DNA of 43,116 nt, taken from the NCBI GenBank assembly GCA_934309475.1, contig CAKRDK010000020.1:1-43116 (forward strand). Direction: 5' to 3'. The notes beneath the pieces were generated by a model. The model made no database searches and was not told where the DNA came from. It saw only the letters and a program-made list of their open reading frames with translations. Made by a program: the position numbers and the translations under genes. Within the stretch, counting starts at the first letter, position 1. Each line of letters starts with the position of its first letter. Below are positions 7,399-15,490 of the stretch, piece by piece. The stretch comes from an uncultured Roseburia sp. (lineage in GTDB: Bacteria; Bacillota; Clostridia; Lachnospirales; Lachnospiraceae).

Positions 7399-8517
7399 TT
7401 ATAAAACGTATCGTTCGTTATTTTCGCAGACAATCTTTACTCCATTGTCTCCGCAGTAATAGGTATTAGCTTTCAATGTATCACGGCTTTCCACGATACA
7501 ATTTTCTATATGAGTATTATCTCCAATATAGACATCATTTAATATAATGGAATTCTTAATGACACAATTCTTTCCGACAAAAACTTTCTTGAACAGGATG
7601 GAATTCTCAACTTTACTGTTGATGATACATCCGCTTGCAACAAGACTGTTTCTGACGTCAGAACCTACGTTATATTTTGCAGGTGGTAAATCATCCACCT
7701 TGGAATATATCTTCGGCTCATCCTTAAAGAAATATTTTCTGACATCCGGTTTTAAGAAATCCATGTTTGTCTGATAATAGGAATCTACGGTTGAAATATT
7801 GTTCCAGTAGTCCTTCATCTTATAACCATAAATCCGTTTCATATTCTTGTAACGGATTAGGATATCTGTAACGAAATCCCAGCGGCCTTCTTCTGCGCTC
7901 CGCTCTAACATCTCAATCAGCTGTCTTCTGCGGATGATGTAAATTCCGGTTGAAATTGTATTCGAACGTGAAACCATCGGTTTCTCCTCGAATTCTATGA
8001 TTCTCGCATCCTCATTCATCCTTACGACACCAAACCGACTGACATCCTCCTCCGGTGGGATATCCTTGCAGACAACCGTGATATCTGCTTTTTTCTCAAT
8101 ATGATAATCTAAAACTTTATTATAATCTAACTTGTAGACACAGTCACCACTTGTGATAATGACATATGGTTCATGACACTTCTTAAGGAAACTTATGTTC
8201 TGGTACATCGCATCTGCCGTGCCTCGATACCACCAGCTGTTGTCTACGGTAACCGTCGGATTAAACACATATAATCCGCCCTGTTTACGTCCAAAATCCC
8301 ACCATTTGGATGAACTTAAATGTTCATTCAGCGATCTTGCACTGTACTGTGTCAATACCGCTACGGTCTGGACATGGGAATTGCTCATATTGCTGAGTGC
8401 AAAGTCAATGCTTCGGAAGTTGCCCCCGATTGGCATTGCTGCAATTGCTCTTTTATTTGAAAGTTCCTGCATCCGGGTATTGTTGCCACCGGCTAAAATA
8501 ATTCCTACTGCCTTCAT
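7399..8517 (-). CDS. glgD: Glucose-1-phosphate adenylyltransferase, GlgD subunit
   Basis: 372 residues. A nucleotidyltransferase head is followed by a left-handed beta-helix tail ([37 protein letters not shown]). It pairs with GlgC in ADP-glucose synthesis for glycogen. The nucleotide-binding loop reads LAGGNNTRM rather than the LAGGxGxRLG of catalytic subunits. That is the usual mark of GlgD, which modulates or stimulates GlgC rather than working well alone. Its start codon overlaps the glgC stop by four bases (8514-8517), so translation is coupled and the two should be made in similar amounts. Confidence 0.96.
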   Translation of the reverse strand: MKAVGIILAGGNNTRMQELSNKRAIAAMPIGGNFRSIDFALSNMSNSHVQTVAVLTQYSARSLNEHLSSSKWWDFGRKQGGLYVFNPTVTVDNSWWYRGTADAMYQNISFLKKCHEPYVIITSGDCVYKLDYNKVLDYHIEKKADITVVCKDIPPEEDVSRFGVVRMNEDARIIEFEEKPMVSRSNTISTGIYIIRRRQLIEMLERSAEEGRWDFVTDILIRYKNMKRIYGYKMKDYWNNISTVDSYYQTNMDFLKPDVRKYFFKDEPKIYSKVDDLPPAKYNVGSDVRNSLVASGCIINSKVENSILFKKVFVGKNCVIKNSIILNDVYIGDNTHIENCIVESRDTLKANTYYCGDNGVKIVCENNERYVL

Positions 8518-9788
8518 ATCTCGTCACCTGCCTTAATTATTACTTCACCACTTTCAAGAACTCCATCCGGATAATCTGCCTTATCCGTAACGCCTGAAAT
8601 GGCGGTATTCTTACCAACTTTAACATGTGCAGGGATGACGGAATCCTCTCCCACGGTCACAAGACCAAAGGAATAGATGCTGGCATTCAGTTTATTCGGT
8701 GCTTCCTCACCGATTCCAAGTTCCACATCATCACCGATTCTGCAGTTCTCAGCAACAATGGACTTATTGATAATAACATTGTTTCCAATCTGCGTGTCCT
8801 TCATGATGATGGAATCTCTGATTACTGTTCCCTCTCCAATCGTTACTCCAGGTCCAATCACAGAGCTGTGGACTTCACCATAGATCTCTGTTCCCTCCCC
8901 AATGATGCTCTTCTCAACGACTGCGTTTGCCGAAAGATACTGTGGCTCGATAATATCGCTGCGTGTGTAAATCTTCCAATACTCTTCATAAAGATTAAAT
9001 TCCGGAATCAGGTCGATTAATTCCATATTGGCTTCCCAGTAAGAACCAAGTGTTCCCACATCTTTCCAATAGCCATTGAATTCGTATGCGAATAACCGCT
9101 TTCCGCCTTCGTGGCAATAAGGGATGATGTGTTTTCCAAAATCGCAGTTCGGCTGGTCTTTCAATGCGACCAATGCCTCTTTCAACGTATCCCAGCTGAA
9201 AATATAGATTCCCATGGAAGCAAGGTTGCTTCTCGGATGCTCCGGCTTCTCCTCGAACTCCTGAATCTTCTTATCATTATCTGCAATTACAATTCCGAAC
9301 CGGCTTGCCTCCTCCATCGGAACTGCCATCGTTGCGATTGTCACATCTGCCTTATTCTCTTTATGAAAATCAAGCATTACTTCATAATCCATCTTATATA
9401 TGTGATCCCCTGATAAAATCAGCACATATTCGGGATTATACTGTTCCATGTACTTCATATTCTGGTAAATTGCATTCGCTGTACCAGAATACCATTCACT
9501 GTTATCGCTCCTCTCATATGGAGGCAATACAGTTACACCACCGTTATTGCGGTCCAAATCCCACGGAATACCGATTCCAATGTGAGTATTGAGTCGTAAT
9601 GGCTGATATTGTGTTAGTACCCCTACCGTATCAATACCAGAGTTGATACAGTTGCTCAGTGGAAAATCAATAATGCGATATTTACCACCAAATGCGACAG
9701 CCGGCTTTGCTACGCCTGCTGTTAGAACTCCCAAGCGGCTCCCCTGACCACCGGCTAATAGCATTGCTATCATTTCTTTTCGTATCAT
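8514..9788 (-). CDS. glgC: Glucose-1-phosphate adenylyltransferase, catalytic subunit GlgC
   Basis: 424 residues. Makes ADP-glucose from glucose-1-phosphate and ATP, the committed step of glycogen synthesis. Seen: [12 protein letters not shown] near the N-terminus, the [20 protein letters not shown] substrate region, the [11 protein letters not shown] and [11 protein letters not shown] motifs, and a C-terminal hexapeptide beta-helix ([30 protein letters not shown]). A GTG three codons upstream (9795-9797) is also in frame, but the Shine-Dalgarno AGAGGTGA overlaps it and is well placed for the ATG at 9786-9788. First gene of the glgC-glgD-spoVG unit. Confidence 0.97.
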   Translation of the reverse strand: MIRKEMIAMLLAGGQGSRLGVLTAGVAKPAVAFGGKYRIIDFPLSNCINSGIDTVGVLTQYQPLRLNTHIGIGIPWDLDRNNGGVTVLPPYERSDNSEWYSGTANAIYQNMKYMEQYNPEYVLILSGDHIYKMDYEVMLDFHKENKADVTIATMAVPMEEASRFGIVIADNDKKIQEFEEKPEHPRSNLASMGIYIFSWDTLKEALVALKDQPNCDFGKHIIPYCHEGGKRLFAYEFNGYWKDVGTLGSYWEANMELIDLIPEFNLYEEYWKIYTRSDIIEPQYLSANAVVEKSIIGEGTEIYGEVHSSVIGPGVTIGEGTVIRDSIIMKDTQIGNNVIINKSIVAENCRIGDDVELGIGEEAPNKLNASIYSFGLVTVGEDSVIPAHVKVGKNTAISGVTDKADYPDGVLESGEVIIKAGDEI

Positions 9789-9829
9789 GTCACTCACCTC
9801 TCGTCAATTTTTAGTCTTTCGGCAATAAA

Positions 9830-9858
9830 ATTATAACATATTTAAAACTTTGTGTATA
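9830..9858 (-). promoter_or_regulatory. Promoter of the glgC-glgD-spoVG unit
   Basis: The minus strand has an extended -10 box (TGTTATAAT, hexamer at 9830-9835) and a weaker -35 box TATACA (9853-9858), 17 bp apart and about 42 bp upstream of the glgC ATG. The rest of the 9859-9973 interval is very AT-rich without other structure that I can see. Confidence 0.6.
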
Positions 9859-9973
9859 TTAATTTTCACAATTTTCGACCTTTTTCTTCCGTTTTTTTGT
9901 CATTTTGCATAAAAGAGAAAAATTTTCAGCACAATAGTACAATTTTGCCCTAATTTTTCACACAGAAAAAAAT

Positions 9974-10001
9974 TTGCAAATTTGCCATATATGTTTATAA
10001 T
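9974..10001 (+). promoter_or_regulatory. Promoter of murC
   Basis: The -35 box TTGCAA (9974-9979) and -10 box TATAAT (9996-10001) are spaced 16 bp apart. The predicted start near 10008 gives a leader of about 95 nt with two hairpins: GACGTTT/AAACGTC (10009-10043), and CTTTATTC-TTTT-GAATAAAG (10050-10069). Confidence 0.6.
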
Positions 10002-10008
10002 GTTGTTA

Positions 10009-10069
10009 GACGTTTGCACCGCGCGTCTGGCGTGGAAAACGTCGCAGCACTTTATTCTTTTGAATAAAG
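10009..10069 (+). other. Two hairpins in the murC leader
   Basis: GACGTTT at 10009-10015 pairs with AAACGTC at 10037-10043 around a GC-rich loop. A perfect 8-bp hairpin with a TTTT loop covers 10050-10069. Neither is followed by a U-tract, so they are leader structures and not obvious terminators. Role unknown. Confidence 0.35.
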
Positions 10070-10102
10070 AAAATCTTGTTACTAGCAGGTAGGGAAATAG
10101 AT

Positions 10103-11482
10103 ATGTATAAAATTAATTTTAATCAGCCAATCCATGTACATTTCATGGGAATCGGCGGTATCAGCATGAGTGGTCTTGCTGAAATCCTTTTAGAGGAACA
10201 TTTTACAATTTCAGGCTCCGACGCAAAAGAATCCGAGCTTACAACACACTTAGAGCATATGGGTGTCAAAGTTTTCTACGGTCAGAAAGCTTCGAATTTA
10301 ACCGATGATATTGATTTAGTCGTATACACCGCTGCAATCCGCGAAGACAATCCGGAATTTGCCGCTGCAAAGGAAATGGGACTTCCAATGCTGACCCGTG
10401 CACAGCTGCTTGGTCAGATTATGGACAATTACGCTGACTCCATTGCAGTTTCCGGAACTCATGGCAAGACAACGACAACTTCCATGATGAGCCAGATTCT
10501 TCTTCAGGCAAAATGTGACCCAACGATTACTGTAGGTGGAATTTTAAAAGCCATCAACGGTAACTTAAGAGTCGGTGATTCCGAAGTCTTTATCACAGAG
10601 GCATGTGAATACACCAACAGCTTTTTAAACTTCTGCCCGAAATACAGCATCATATTAAATATAGAAGCAGAACATCTCGATTTCTTTAAAGATATTCAGG
10701 ATATCCGCAGTTCTTTCCACAAATTTGCAGGAAATACACGCGAAGACGGAACCATCTTTATCAACGGCGATATCGATCACTACGAAGAGATTGTAAAAGA
10801 CCTCACTCCTTCCGTTGTTACATTTGGTGCTGATTCCACAAGCGATTATTATCCGGAGAATATCCGTTTCAATGAAAAAGCTTGTGCTACTTATGATGTT
10901 ATGCACAAGGGTACCAAACTTATGACAGTTTCTTTAAATGTACCTGGCATGCACAATGTCACGAACTCACTGGCTGTCATTGCGCTCTCAAAGACTTTAA
11001 AACTTTCAGATGCCGATATTCTCGCCGGTCTTGCCGCTTTTGGCGGAGCTGACCGCCGTTTCCAATACAAGGGAACTGTGGATGGTGTCACAGTCATTGA
11101 TGATTACGCACATCACCCTACCGAGATTCGTGCCACTTTAACGGCTGCTAAAAATTATCCACATGACCGCCTTGTGTTAGTTTTCCAGCCGCATACTTAT
11201 TCCAGAACGAAAGCTTTCTTAGATGACTTTGCAGACGTCTTATCCTTAGCAGATGTTGTCGTACTTGCGGACATCTATGCTGCCCGTGAAAAGAATACTT
11301 ATGGCATCAGTTCCAAAGATATCCTTGCGAAATTAAAAGAAAAAGGCACGGCGGCTTACTATTTTCCGTCCTTTACAGAGATTGAAAACTTTTTATTAAA
11401 AAATTGTGTTAACGGCGACTTGTTGATAACTATGGGCGCCGGAGATGTTGTAAATATCGGTGAACATCTCTTAGGAAAATAG
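10103..11482 (+). CDS. murC: UDP-N-acetylmuramate-L-alanine ligase
   Basis: 459 residues from the ATG at 10103. The enzyme adds L-alanine to UDP-N-acetylmuramate in cytoplasmic peptidoglycan precursor synthesis. The N-terminal Rossmann part has HFMGIGGISMSGLAEIL. The ATP loop GTHGKTTTTSM lies at about residues 117-127. ITEACEYTNSFLNF, LNIEAEHLDFF, VIDDYAHHPTEIRATL and the FQPHTYSRTKAFLDDF region are typical for MurC. An upstream in-frame start at 10076 is less likely, because AGGTAGGGA precedes the chosen ATG. It ends directly against a DnaA-box doublet that doubles as terminator stem. A single perfect DnaA box also falls inside the gene (11155-11163). Confidence 0.97.
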   Translation: MYKINFNQPIHVHFMGIGGISMSGLAEILLEEHFTISGSDAKESELTTHLEHMGVKVFYGQKASNLTDDIDLVVYTAAIREDNPEFAAAKEMGLPMLTRAQLLGQIMDNYADSIAVSGTHGKTTTTSMMSQILLQAKCDPTITVGGILKAINGNLRVGDSEVFITEACEYTNSFLNFCPKYSIILNIEAEHLDFFKDIQDIRSSFHKFAGNTREDGTIFINGDIDHYEEIVKDLTPSVVTFGADSTSDYYPENIRFNEKACATYDVMHKGTKLMTVSLNVPGMHNVTNSLAVIALSKTLKLSDADILAGLAAFGGADRRFQYKGTVDGVTVIDDYAHHPTEIRATLTAAKNYPHDRLVLVFQPHTYSRTKAFLDDFADVLSLADVVVLADIYAAREKNTYGISSKDILAKLKEKGTAAYYFPSFTEIENFLLKNCVNGDLLITMGAGDVVNIGEHLLGK

Positions 11483-11500
11483 TTATCCACATTATCCACA
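11483..11500 (+). promoter_or_regulatory. DnaA-box doublet 1
   Basis: Two perfect, abutting copies of the DnaA box TTATCCACA (11483-11491 and 11492-11500) begin at the base after the murC stop codon. The second also forms part of the 5' arm of the murC terminator. Confidence 0.75.
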
Positions 11501-11542
11501 TTTTTTTGGGGAAAACTTTCCCCGAATGAATGTGGATTTTTT
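11494..11542 (+). terminator. Terminator after murC, built on a DnaA box
   Basis: ATCCACATT (11494-11502) pairs with AATGTGGAT (11529-11537), and an inner GGGGAAA/TTTCCCC hairpin sits between them. A T-tract follows (11537-11542). Confidence 0.75.
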
Positions 11543-11636
11543 AATTTACATAACATCTTATTGCCATTTCGACAAACACTGGATTTTACGCATTTCGATA
11601 TTTTTCTCTAGTTACCATAACATTTATCTACTATAT

Positions 11637-11654
11637 TTATCCACATTATCCACA
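11637..11654 (+). promoter_or_regulatory. DnaA-box doublet 2
   Basis: A second pair of perfect abutting DnaA boxes (11637-11645 and 11646-11654) in the same direction repeats the 18-mer of doublet 1 exactly. It lies 47-70 bp upstream of the first dnaD promoter. Unlike doublet 1 it is not part of a terminator. Confidence 0.78.
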
Positions 11655-11700
11655 CAAGCTAAAAGCCTTGATTTTACTGGATTTTCCAAAGAAATAGCTC

Positions 11701-11729
11701 TTCTCAATTTAAAATTCTTATGCTATAAT
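11701..11729 (+). promoter_or_regulatory. Promoter P1 of the dnaD-dnaI operon
   Basis: An extended -10 box TGCTATAAT (hexamer 11724-11729) lies 17 bp after a -35 box TTCTCA (11701-11706). It is downstream of DnaA-box doublet 2, so DnaA bound there could influence it. Confidence 0.55.
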
Positions 11730-11780
11730 TTGGAACGGACAAACGGAAACGCTCCTTTTCTAAGAAACTAAAATTGGGAA

Positions 11781-11809
11781 TTGAGTTTTTCTCTATTACG
11801 TGTTAAAAT
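11781..11809 (+). promoter_or_regulatory. Promoter P2 of the dnaD-dnaI operon
   Basis: The -35 box TTGAGT (11781-11786) and extended -10 box TGTTAAAAT (hexamer 11804-11809) are 17 bp apart, giving a leader of about 50 nt before the dnaD start. Confidence 0.5.
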
Positions 11810-11865
11810 AATCGACGGCGATTTTTTACAGAAATATCGCTGTATTGAAAGGAAATGATTATTAC

Positions 11866-12978
11866 ATGGCAAAGATTTCATTGCACAGTGACAGCCGCAA
11901 TACTGCCACGAGTGTTTCAAATGTTTTTATTGATGAGTATATGTCCAATGCAAACGGGGAATTTGTGAAGATATATCTTTATCTGCTTCGCTGTATGAAT
12001 TCACCGGATCCGGCAATCTCAATTTCAGCCATGGCAGATAAATTTGAACATACGGAAAAGGATATCAAACGTGCTTTAAATTATTGGGAACGCATGCACC
12101 TGCTCCGTTTAGAATATGACAGGGAAGAAAATCTCACCGGCGTCTGCTTCGTAGATTCCGAAGATTCCATCCCTGCTTCTGAGGACAACATTCCGGAAAT
12201 GCACACCGCTTCGACAGATCCGGTTTCTGAGGAAGTTTCCGAAAAGGCGGAAACTGCACAGCAGACCACCAAAGAAGATGTACAGCAGGCTCCGGCATCG
12301 AAGCAGTATTCCGCAGAAGATATCCGCAATTTCCGCAAGGATGAAAATGTTGCCGAACTTATTTTTATCACAGAACGTTATCTTGGACGTCCTCTCACGC
12401 CAACGGATACCAATTCCATTCTTTATTGGAATGATTCCTTGGGCTTCTCGTTGGATTTGATTGAATATCTGATTGAATATTGTGTCAGCAGAGGACATAC
12501 AAGCATTCGATATATTGAAAAAGTTGCACTTGCCTGGGCAGAAGCCAATGTGCAGACTGTAGAACAGGCAAAGCAGATTTCCACATTACATAGCCAGCTT
12601 TATTTTTCCGTGCTGAAAGCTTTCGGCATCAGCGGACGGAATCTGGTTGCCTCCGAGATGGAGTTAATCGACAAATGGAAAAATGTTTATGAATTCTCCT
12701 CTGAGCTTATCTTAGAGGGTTGTAAACGCACGATGCAGGCAATTCATCAGCCTAACTTTAATTACACGGACCGCATTTTATCCGAATGGCGCAAATCAAA
12801 TGTTCATTCCGTCGAGGATATTGCGAAATTAGACGAAGCATTCCAGAAGAGAAAATCTTCTTCTGCCCATGTACAGCAGGTATCGAATGCTTCTAAGAAT
12901 AAATTTAACAACTTCTCGCAGCGTTCTTATGACTATGATGAGTTAGAGAAGATGCTGCTTACCACCAATTCGCATTAA
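11866..12978 (+). CDS. DnaD-like replication initiation protein with two DnaB_2-type domains
   Basis: 370 residues from ATG 11866; AAAGGA lies 12 bases upstream, and an alternative TTG at 11845 precedes that site. The N-terminal 100 residues look like the DnaD winged helix (VFIDEYM...KIYLYLLRCM...ISISAMADKFEHTEKDIKRALNYWERMHLL). An acidic, low-complexity linker covers about 105-150. Two DnaB_2/DnaD C-terminal units follow, each closing with the Tyr-x3-Ile/Val-x3-Trp type motif seen in DnaD (YIEKVALAW, then YTDRILSEW). DnaD-like proteins help DnaA recruit the helicase loader to the origin and to stalled forks. The dnaI-like gene starts 17 bp downstream, so the two probably work together. Confidence 0.85.
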   Translation: MAKISLHSDSRNTATSVSNVFIDEYMSNANGEFVKIYLYLLRCMNSPDPAISISAMADKFEHTEKDIKRALNYWERMHLLRLEYDREENLTGVCFVDSEDSIPASEDNIPEMHTASTDPVSEEVSEKAETAQQTTKEDVQQAPASKQYSAEDIRNFRKDENVAELIFITERYLGRPLTPTDTNSILYWNDSLGFSLDLIEYLIEYCVSRGHTSIRYIEKVALAWAEANVQTVEQAKQISTLHSQLYFSVLKAFGISGRNLVASEMELIDKWKNVYEFSSELILEGCKRTMQAIHQPNFNYTDRILSEWRKSNVHSVEDIAKLDEAFQKRKSSSAHVQQVSNASKNKFNNFSQRSYDYDELEKMLLTTNSH

Positions 12979-12995
12979 TATGGAGGACGTCTTTC

Positions 12996-13976
12996 ATGGC
13001 ATTGAATAATTCCCAGTATGATGAACTTCTTCGTCATTACCAGGCAACACAATTAAAAAACCGCCGTCTTCAGGAAGAGCGCAGCAAAAACGCTTACTTA
13101 AAGTTTCCTGAATTAAAGGGAATTGACGATGCCATCGCCGAGACATCTGTGGCACAGGCGAAGAAACTCCTTGATGGTGACACACATGCCATCACCGAGT
13201 TAAAAGCCAAGCTTTCTGATTTACGTGCCCGGAAAGAATCTATTCTTGTCTCTGCCGGTCTTCCAAAAAATTTTTTTGACCCAATTTATACCTGTCCTGA
13301 CTGTCAGGACACCGGTTTCATAGACGGAAAACGCTGCCACTGTTTCTTACAGGCATCCATTGACCTCGTCTATACACAGTCTAATCTTAAAAAAGTTCTC
13401 GCAAAAGAAAATTTTCAGACTTTTTCTTTTGATTACTATTCTGATATAGAAGTAAATCCGACCACCGGACTTTCTTCCCTCGCAACTGCAAAACAGGCAG
13501 TTGCCCTTTGTAAACACTTCATTGACACGTTTGATCAGGAATTTTCCAACTTACTTTTTTATGGCGACACCGGAATCGGGAAAACATTCCTCTCCAACTG
13601 TGTTGCAAAAGAACTTTTAGACAGCGGACATTCCGTTATCTACTTTACAGCATTCCAACTTTTTGATATCTTAAGTAAGAATGTTTTTGAAAAGGATGCA
13701 GATGCTATAGCTGCAAACCAGAATATTTTTGACTGCGATTTATTGATTATTGATGACCTTGGAACAGAGCTTGCCAACTCTTTTACGACTTCCCAGTTGT
13801 TCCTGTGTCTCAACGAAAGAATCCTCCGGCAGAAATCAACCCTGATTTCAACCAATCTGAATATGAACCAGATTGCCGACATTTACTCGGAGCGTGTTCT
13901 TTCCCGTATCTCAAGCAGTTACAAGATTATTAAGCTCTTCGGAGATGATATCCGAATGAAAAAAAGACTTCACTAG
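12996..13976 (+). CDS. DnaI/DnaC-like AAA+ replicative helicase loader
   Basis: 326 residues; TGGAGGACG precedes the ATG. The N-terminal helical part has a four-Cys cluster, Cys100, Cys103, Cys114 and Cys116 (CPDCQDTGF...CHC), probably zinc-binding as in DnaI. The AAA+ domain has Walker A GDTGIGKT (190-197), Walker B LLIIDDLGTE (249-258), sensor 1 STNLN (285-289) and an arginine-finger region ERVLSRI (299-305). Members load the DnaB/DnaC hexameric helicase onto single-stranded DNA at replication start. It follows the dnaD-like gene by 17 bp and is followed by the PRPP synthetase. A transposon-type IstB is unlikely given the Cys cluster and partner gene. Confidence 0.9.
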   Translation: MALNNSQYDELLRHYQATQLKNRRLQEERSKNAYLKFPELKGIDDAIAETSVAQAKKLLDGDTHAITELKAKLSDLRARKESILVSAGLPKNFFDPIYTCPDCQDTGFIDGKRCHCFLQASIDLVYTQSNLKKVLAKENFQTFSFDYYSDIEVNPTTGLSSLATAKQAVALCKHFIDTFDQEFSNLLFYGDTGIGKTFLSNCVAKELLDSGHSVIYFTAFQLFDILSKNVFEKDADAIAANQNIFDCDLLIIDDLGTELANSFTTSQLFLCLNERILRQKSTLISTNLNMNQIADIYSERVLSRISSSYKIIKLFGDDIRMKKRLH

Positions 13977-14033
13977 ATACCCCATCTATTGAATATAAAA
14001 AGTAAATGTAAATTTTTATGGAGGAAATCACTC

Positions 14034-15218
14034 ATGCCAAACGATGAAAGAAACTTAGAATCTCTACCAGACGGAACTCTCGGACTTATTCCGCTCGAAA
14101 GCTGCAAAGAGCTCGGTACAAAAGTAGACAAGTACCTTGTAGGATGGAGAGAGAAAAGACAGAACCAGCACCAGGACGACCTTGCTTTTAAAGGATACCG
14201 CCGTGACAGCTACATTATCCCAACCGCTGTTCCACGTTTTGGTTCTGGTGAAGCAAAAGGTTCTATTAAGGCTTCTGTACGTGGCCATGACTTATATCTC
14301 ATGGTTGATGTTACAAATTACAGTATCACTTACTCTTTATGTGGTCATGAAAATCACATGTCCCCAGATGATCATTACCAGGATTTAAAGAGAATCATCG
14401 CCGCTGTCGGTGGTAAAGCTAGAAGAATTACCGTTATCATTCCTTTCTTATATGAAAGCCGTCAGCACAAACGTACTTCCCGCGAGTCCTTAGACTGTGC
14501 ATTAGCATTACAGGAACTGGTTGCAATGGGCGTAGACAACATCATCACCTTCGATGCTCATGACCCTCGTGTTCAGAATGCAATTCCTTTAAAAGGTTTC
14601 GAGACAGTTCAGCCTGCTTACCAGTTTATTAAAGGTATCTGCCGCAGCGCGGATGACATTCACTTTGACAACGATCATTTAATGATTATCAGCCCGGATG
14701 AAGGTGGTACCAACCGTGCTGTATATCTTGCCAACGTACTCGGTGTTGATATGGGTATGTTCTACAAACGTCGTGATTACAGCAAAATCGTAGACGGACG
14801 TAACCCAATCGTTGCCCACGAATTCTTAGGAAGCTCCGTAGAGGGCAAGGATGTTATCATCATCGACGATATGATTTCCTCCGGCGAGAGTATGATTGAT
14901 GTTGCAACCGAATTGAAGAAAAGAAAAGCAAAACGTATCTTTGTTGTCGCAACTTTCGGTCTTTTCACAAACGGCCTTGACCGCTTTGACGAGGCAGTTG
15001 CAAACGGAACCATCTTCAAGGTTCTCACAACAAACCTTACTTACCAGTCACCGGAACTTCTTTCCAGAGATTACTATGTAAGCTGTGATATGAGCAAATA
15101 CATCGCTTATATCATCGATACTTTAAATCATGATACTTCTATCAGCGATTTATTAGATCCTTACGACAGAATCCAGAGACTTGTTTCCAAATACAAAGAA
15201 GACCACGGAACGAACTAA
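14034..15218 (+). CDS. prs: Ribose-phosphate pyrophosphokinase (PRPP synthetase), long clostridial form
   Basis: 394 residues from ATG 14034 with GGAGG nine bases upstream; a TTG at 13989 without such a site was not used. The enzyme makes PRPP from ribose-5-phosphate and ATP for nucleotide, His and Trp synthesis. Seen: IIPFLYESRQHKRTSRESLDCALALQEL, an ITFDAHDPRVQNAI metal-binding His region, ISPDEGGTNRAVYLA, and the PRPP loop VIIIDDMISSGESM at about residue 273-286. It is longer than the common 310-320-residue Prs and has an unusual N-terminus, as in a divergent clostridial subgroup. It may be co-transcribed with dnaD-dnaI. A strong terminator follows. Confidence 0.92.
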   Translation: MPNDERNLESLPDGTLGLIPLESCKELGTKVDKYLVGWREKRQNQHQDDLAFKGYRRDSYIIPTAVPRFGSGEAKGSIKASVRGHDLYLMVDVTNYSITYSLCGHENHMSPDDHYQDLKRIIAAVGGKARRITVIIPFLYESRQHKRTSRESLDCALALQELVAMGVDNIITFDAHDPRVQNAIPLKGFETVQPAYQFIKGICRSADDIHFDNDHLMIISPDEGGTNRAVYLANVLGVDMGMFYKRRDYSKIVDGRNPIVAHEFLGSSVEGKDVIIIDDMISSGESMIDVATELKKRKAKRIFVVATFGLFTNGLDRFDEAVANGTIFKVLTTNLTYQSPELLSRDYYVSCDMSKYIAYIIDTLNHDTSISDLLDPYDRIQRLVSKYKEDHGTN

Positions 15219-15243
15219 TCCGTGACAGCGCCACCCGGCGTAT

Positions 15244-15284
15244 ACAAAAAAGCTGTGCATGATTTTTATGCACAGCTTTTTTGT
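15244..15284 (+). terminator. Rho-independent terminator after prs
   Basis: A perfect 17-bp stem (ACAAAAAAGCTGTGCAT against ATGCACAGCTTTTTTGT) with a 7-nt loop begins 25 bp after the prs stop. The six T of the 3' arm give the U-tract. Confidence 0.9.
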
Positions 15285-15314
15285 GTTCCCTTCTATGTTA
15301 TCTTATCGCGAATA

Positions 15315-15337
15315 AAGTGTGCGCCTGCCGCACACTT
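15315..15337. other. GC-rich hairpin between prs and the Lys/Ala-rich protein gene
   Basis: The perfect 9-bp arms AAGTGTGCG (15315-15323) and CGCACACTT (15329-15337) have a 5-nt loop. No T-tract follows. It lies between two terminators, in a segment with no gene. Confidence 0.5.
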
Positions 15338-15372
15338 GCGCGCCCGAGCGGTATGCGAAGCATTAAATTCTT

Positions 15373-15405
15373 CTCCGCGAGATGCGTATCCTCGCGGAGC
15401 TTTTT
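15373..15405 (+). terminator. Second plus-strand terminator
   Basis: A perfect 9-bp stem CTCCGCGAG/CTCGCGGAG (15373-15381 and 15391-15399) is followed by CTTTTTG. It comes about 90 bp after the prs terminator. Either it is a backup, or it ends a short RNA from 15286-15400. Confidence 0.7.
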
Positions 15406-15443
15406 GTGTAATAGGAACAAAGTTTCCTATTACACAAAAAAGC
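15399..15443. terminator. Long A/T-flanked hairpin, possible bidirectional terminator
   Basis: GCTTTTTGTGTAATAGGAA (from 15399) pairs with TTCCTATTACACAAAAAAGC (15424-15443) around a 6-nt loop. Its 5' arm is the U-tract of the preceding terminator, so on the plus strand the two structures compete. Confidence 0.55.
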
Positions 15444-15473
15444 AAAAATCGCCAGAGTCTTACGACCCTGACG
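15444..15473 (-). terminator. Terminator of the Lys/Ala-rich small protein gene
   Basis: On the minus strand CGTCAGGGTC (15464-15473), loop GTAA and GACTCTGGCG (15450-15459) form a 10-bp stem with two G-U pairs, followed by ATTTTTG (15444-15449). It lies 18 bp after the stop codon at 15491. Confidence 0.8.
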
Positions 15474-15490
15474 ACTTCTTCTGGTTTTAT

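Noticed and set aside
9798..10102. Possible replication origin in the AT-rich glgC-murC gap
   Set aside because: Very AT-rich, but no DnaA box was found there; two divergent promoters explain the content.
11526..11771. 81-codon plus-strand frame in the murC-dnaD gap
   Set aside because: Begins inside the murC terminator, covers DnaA boxes and a promoter, and has no ribosome binding site.
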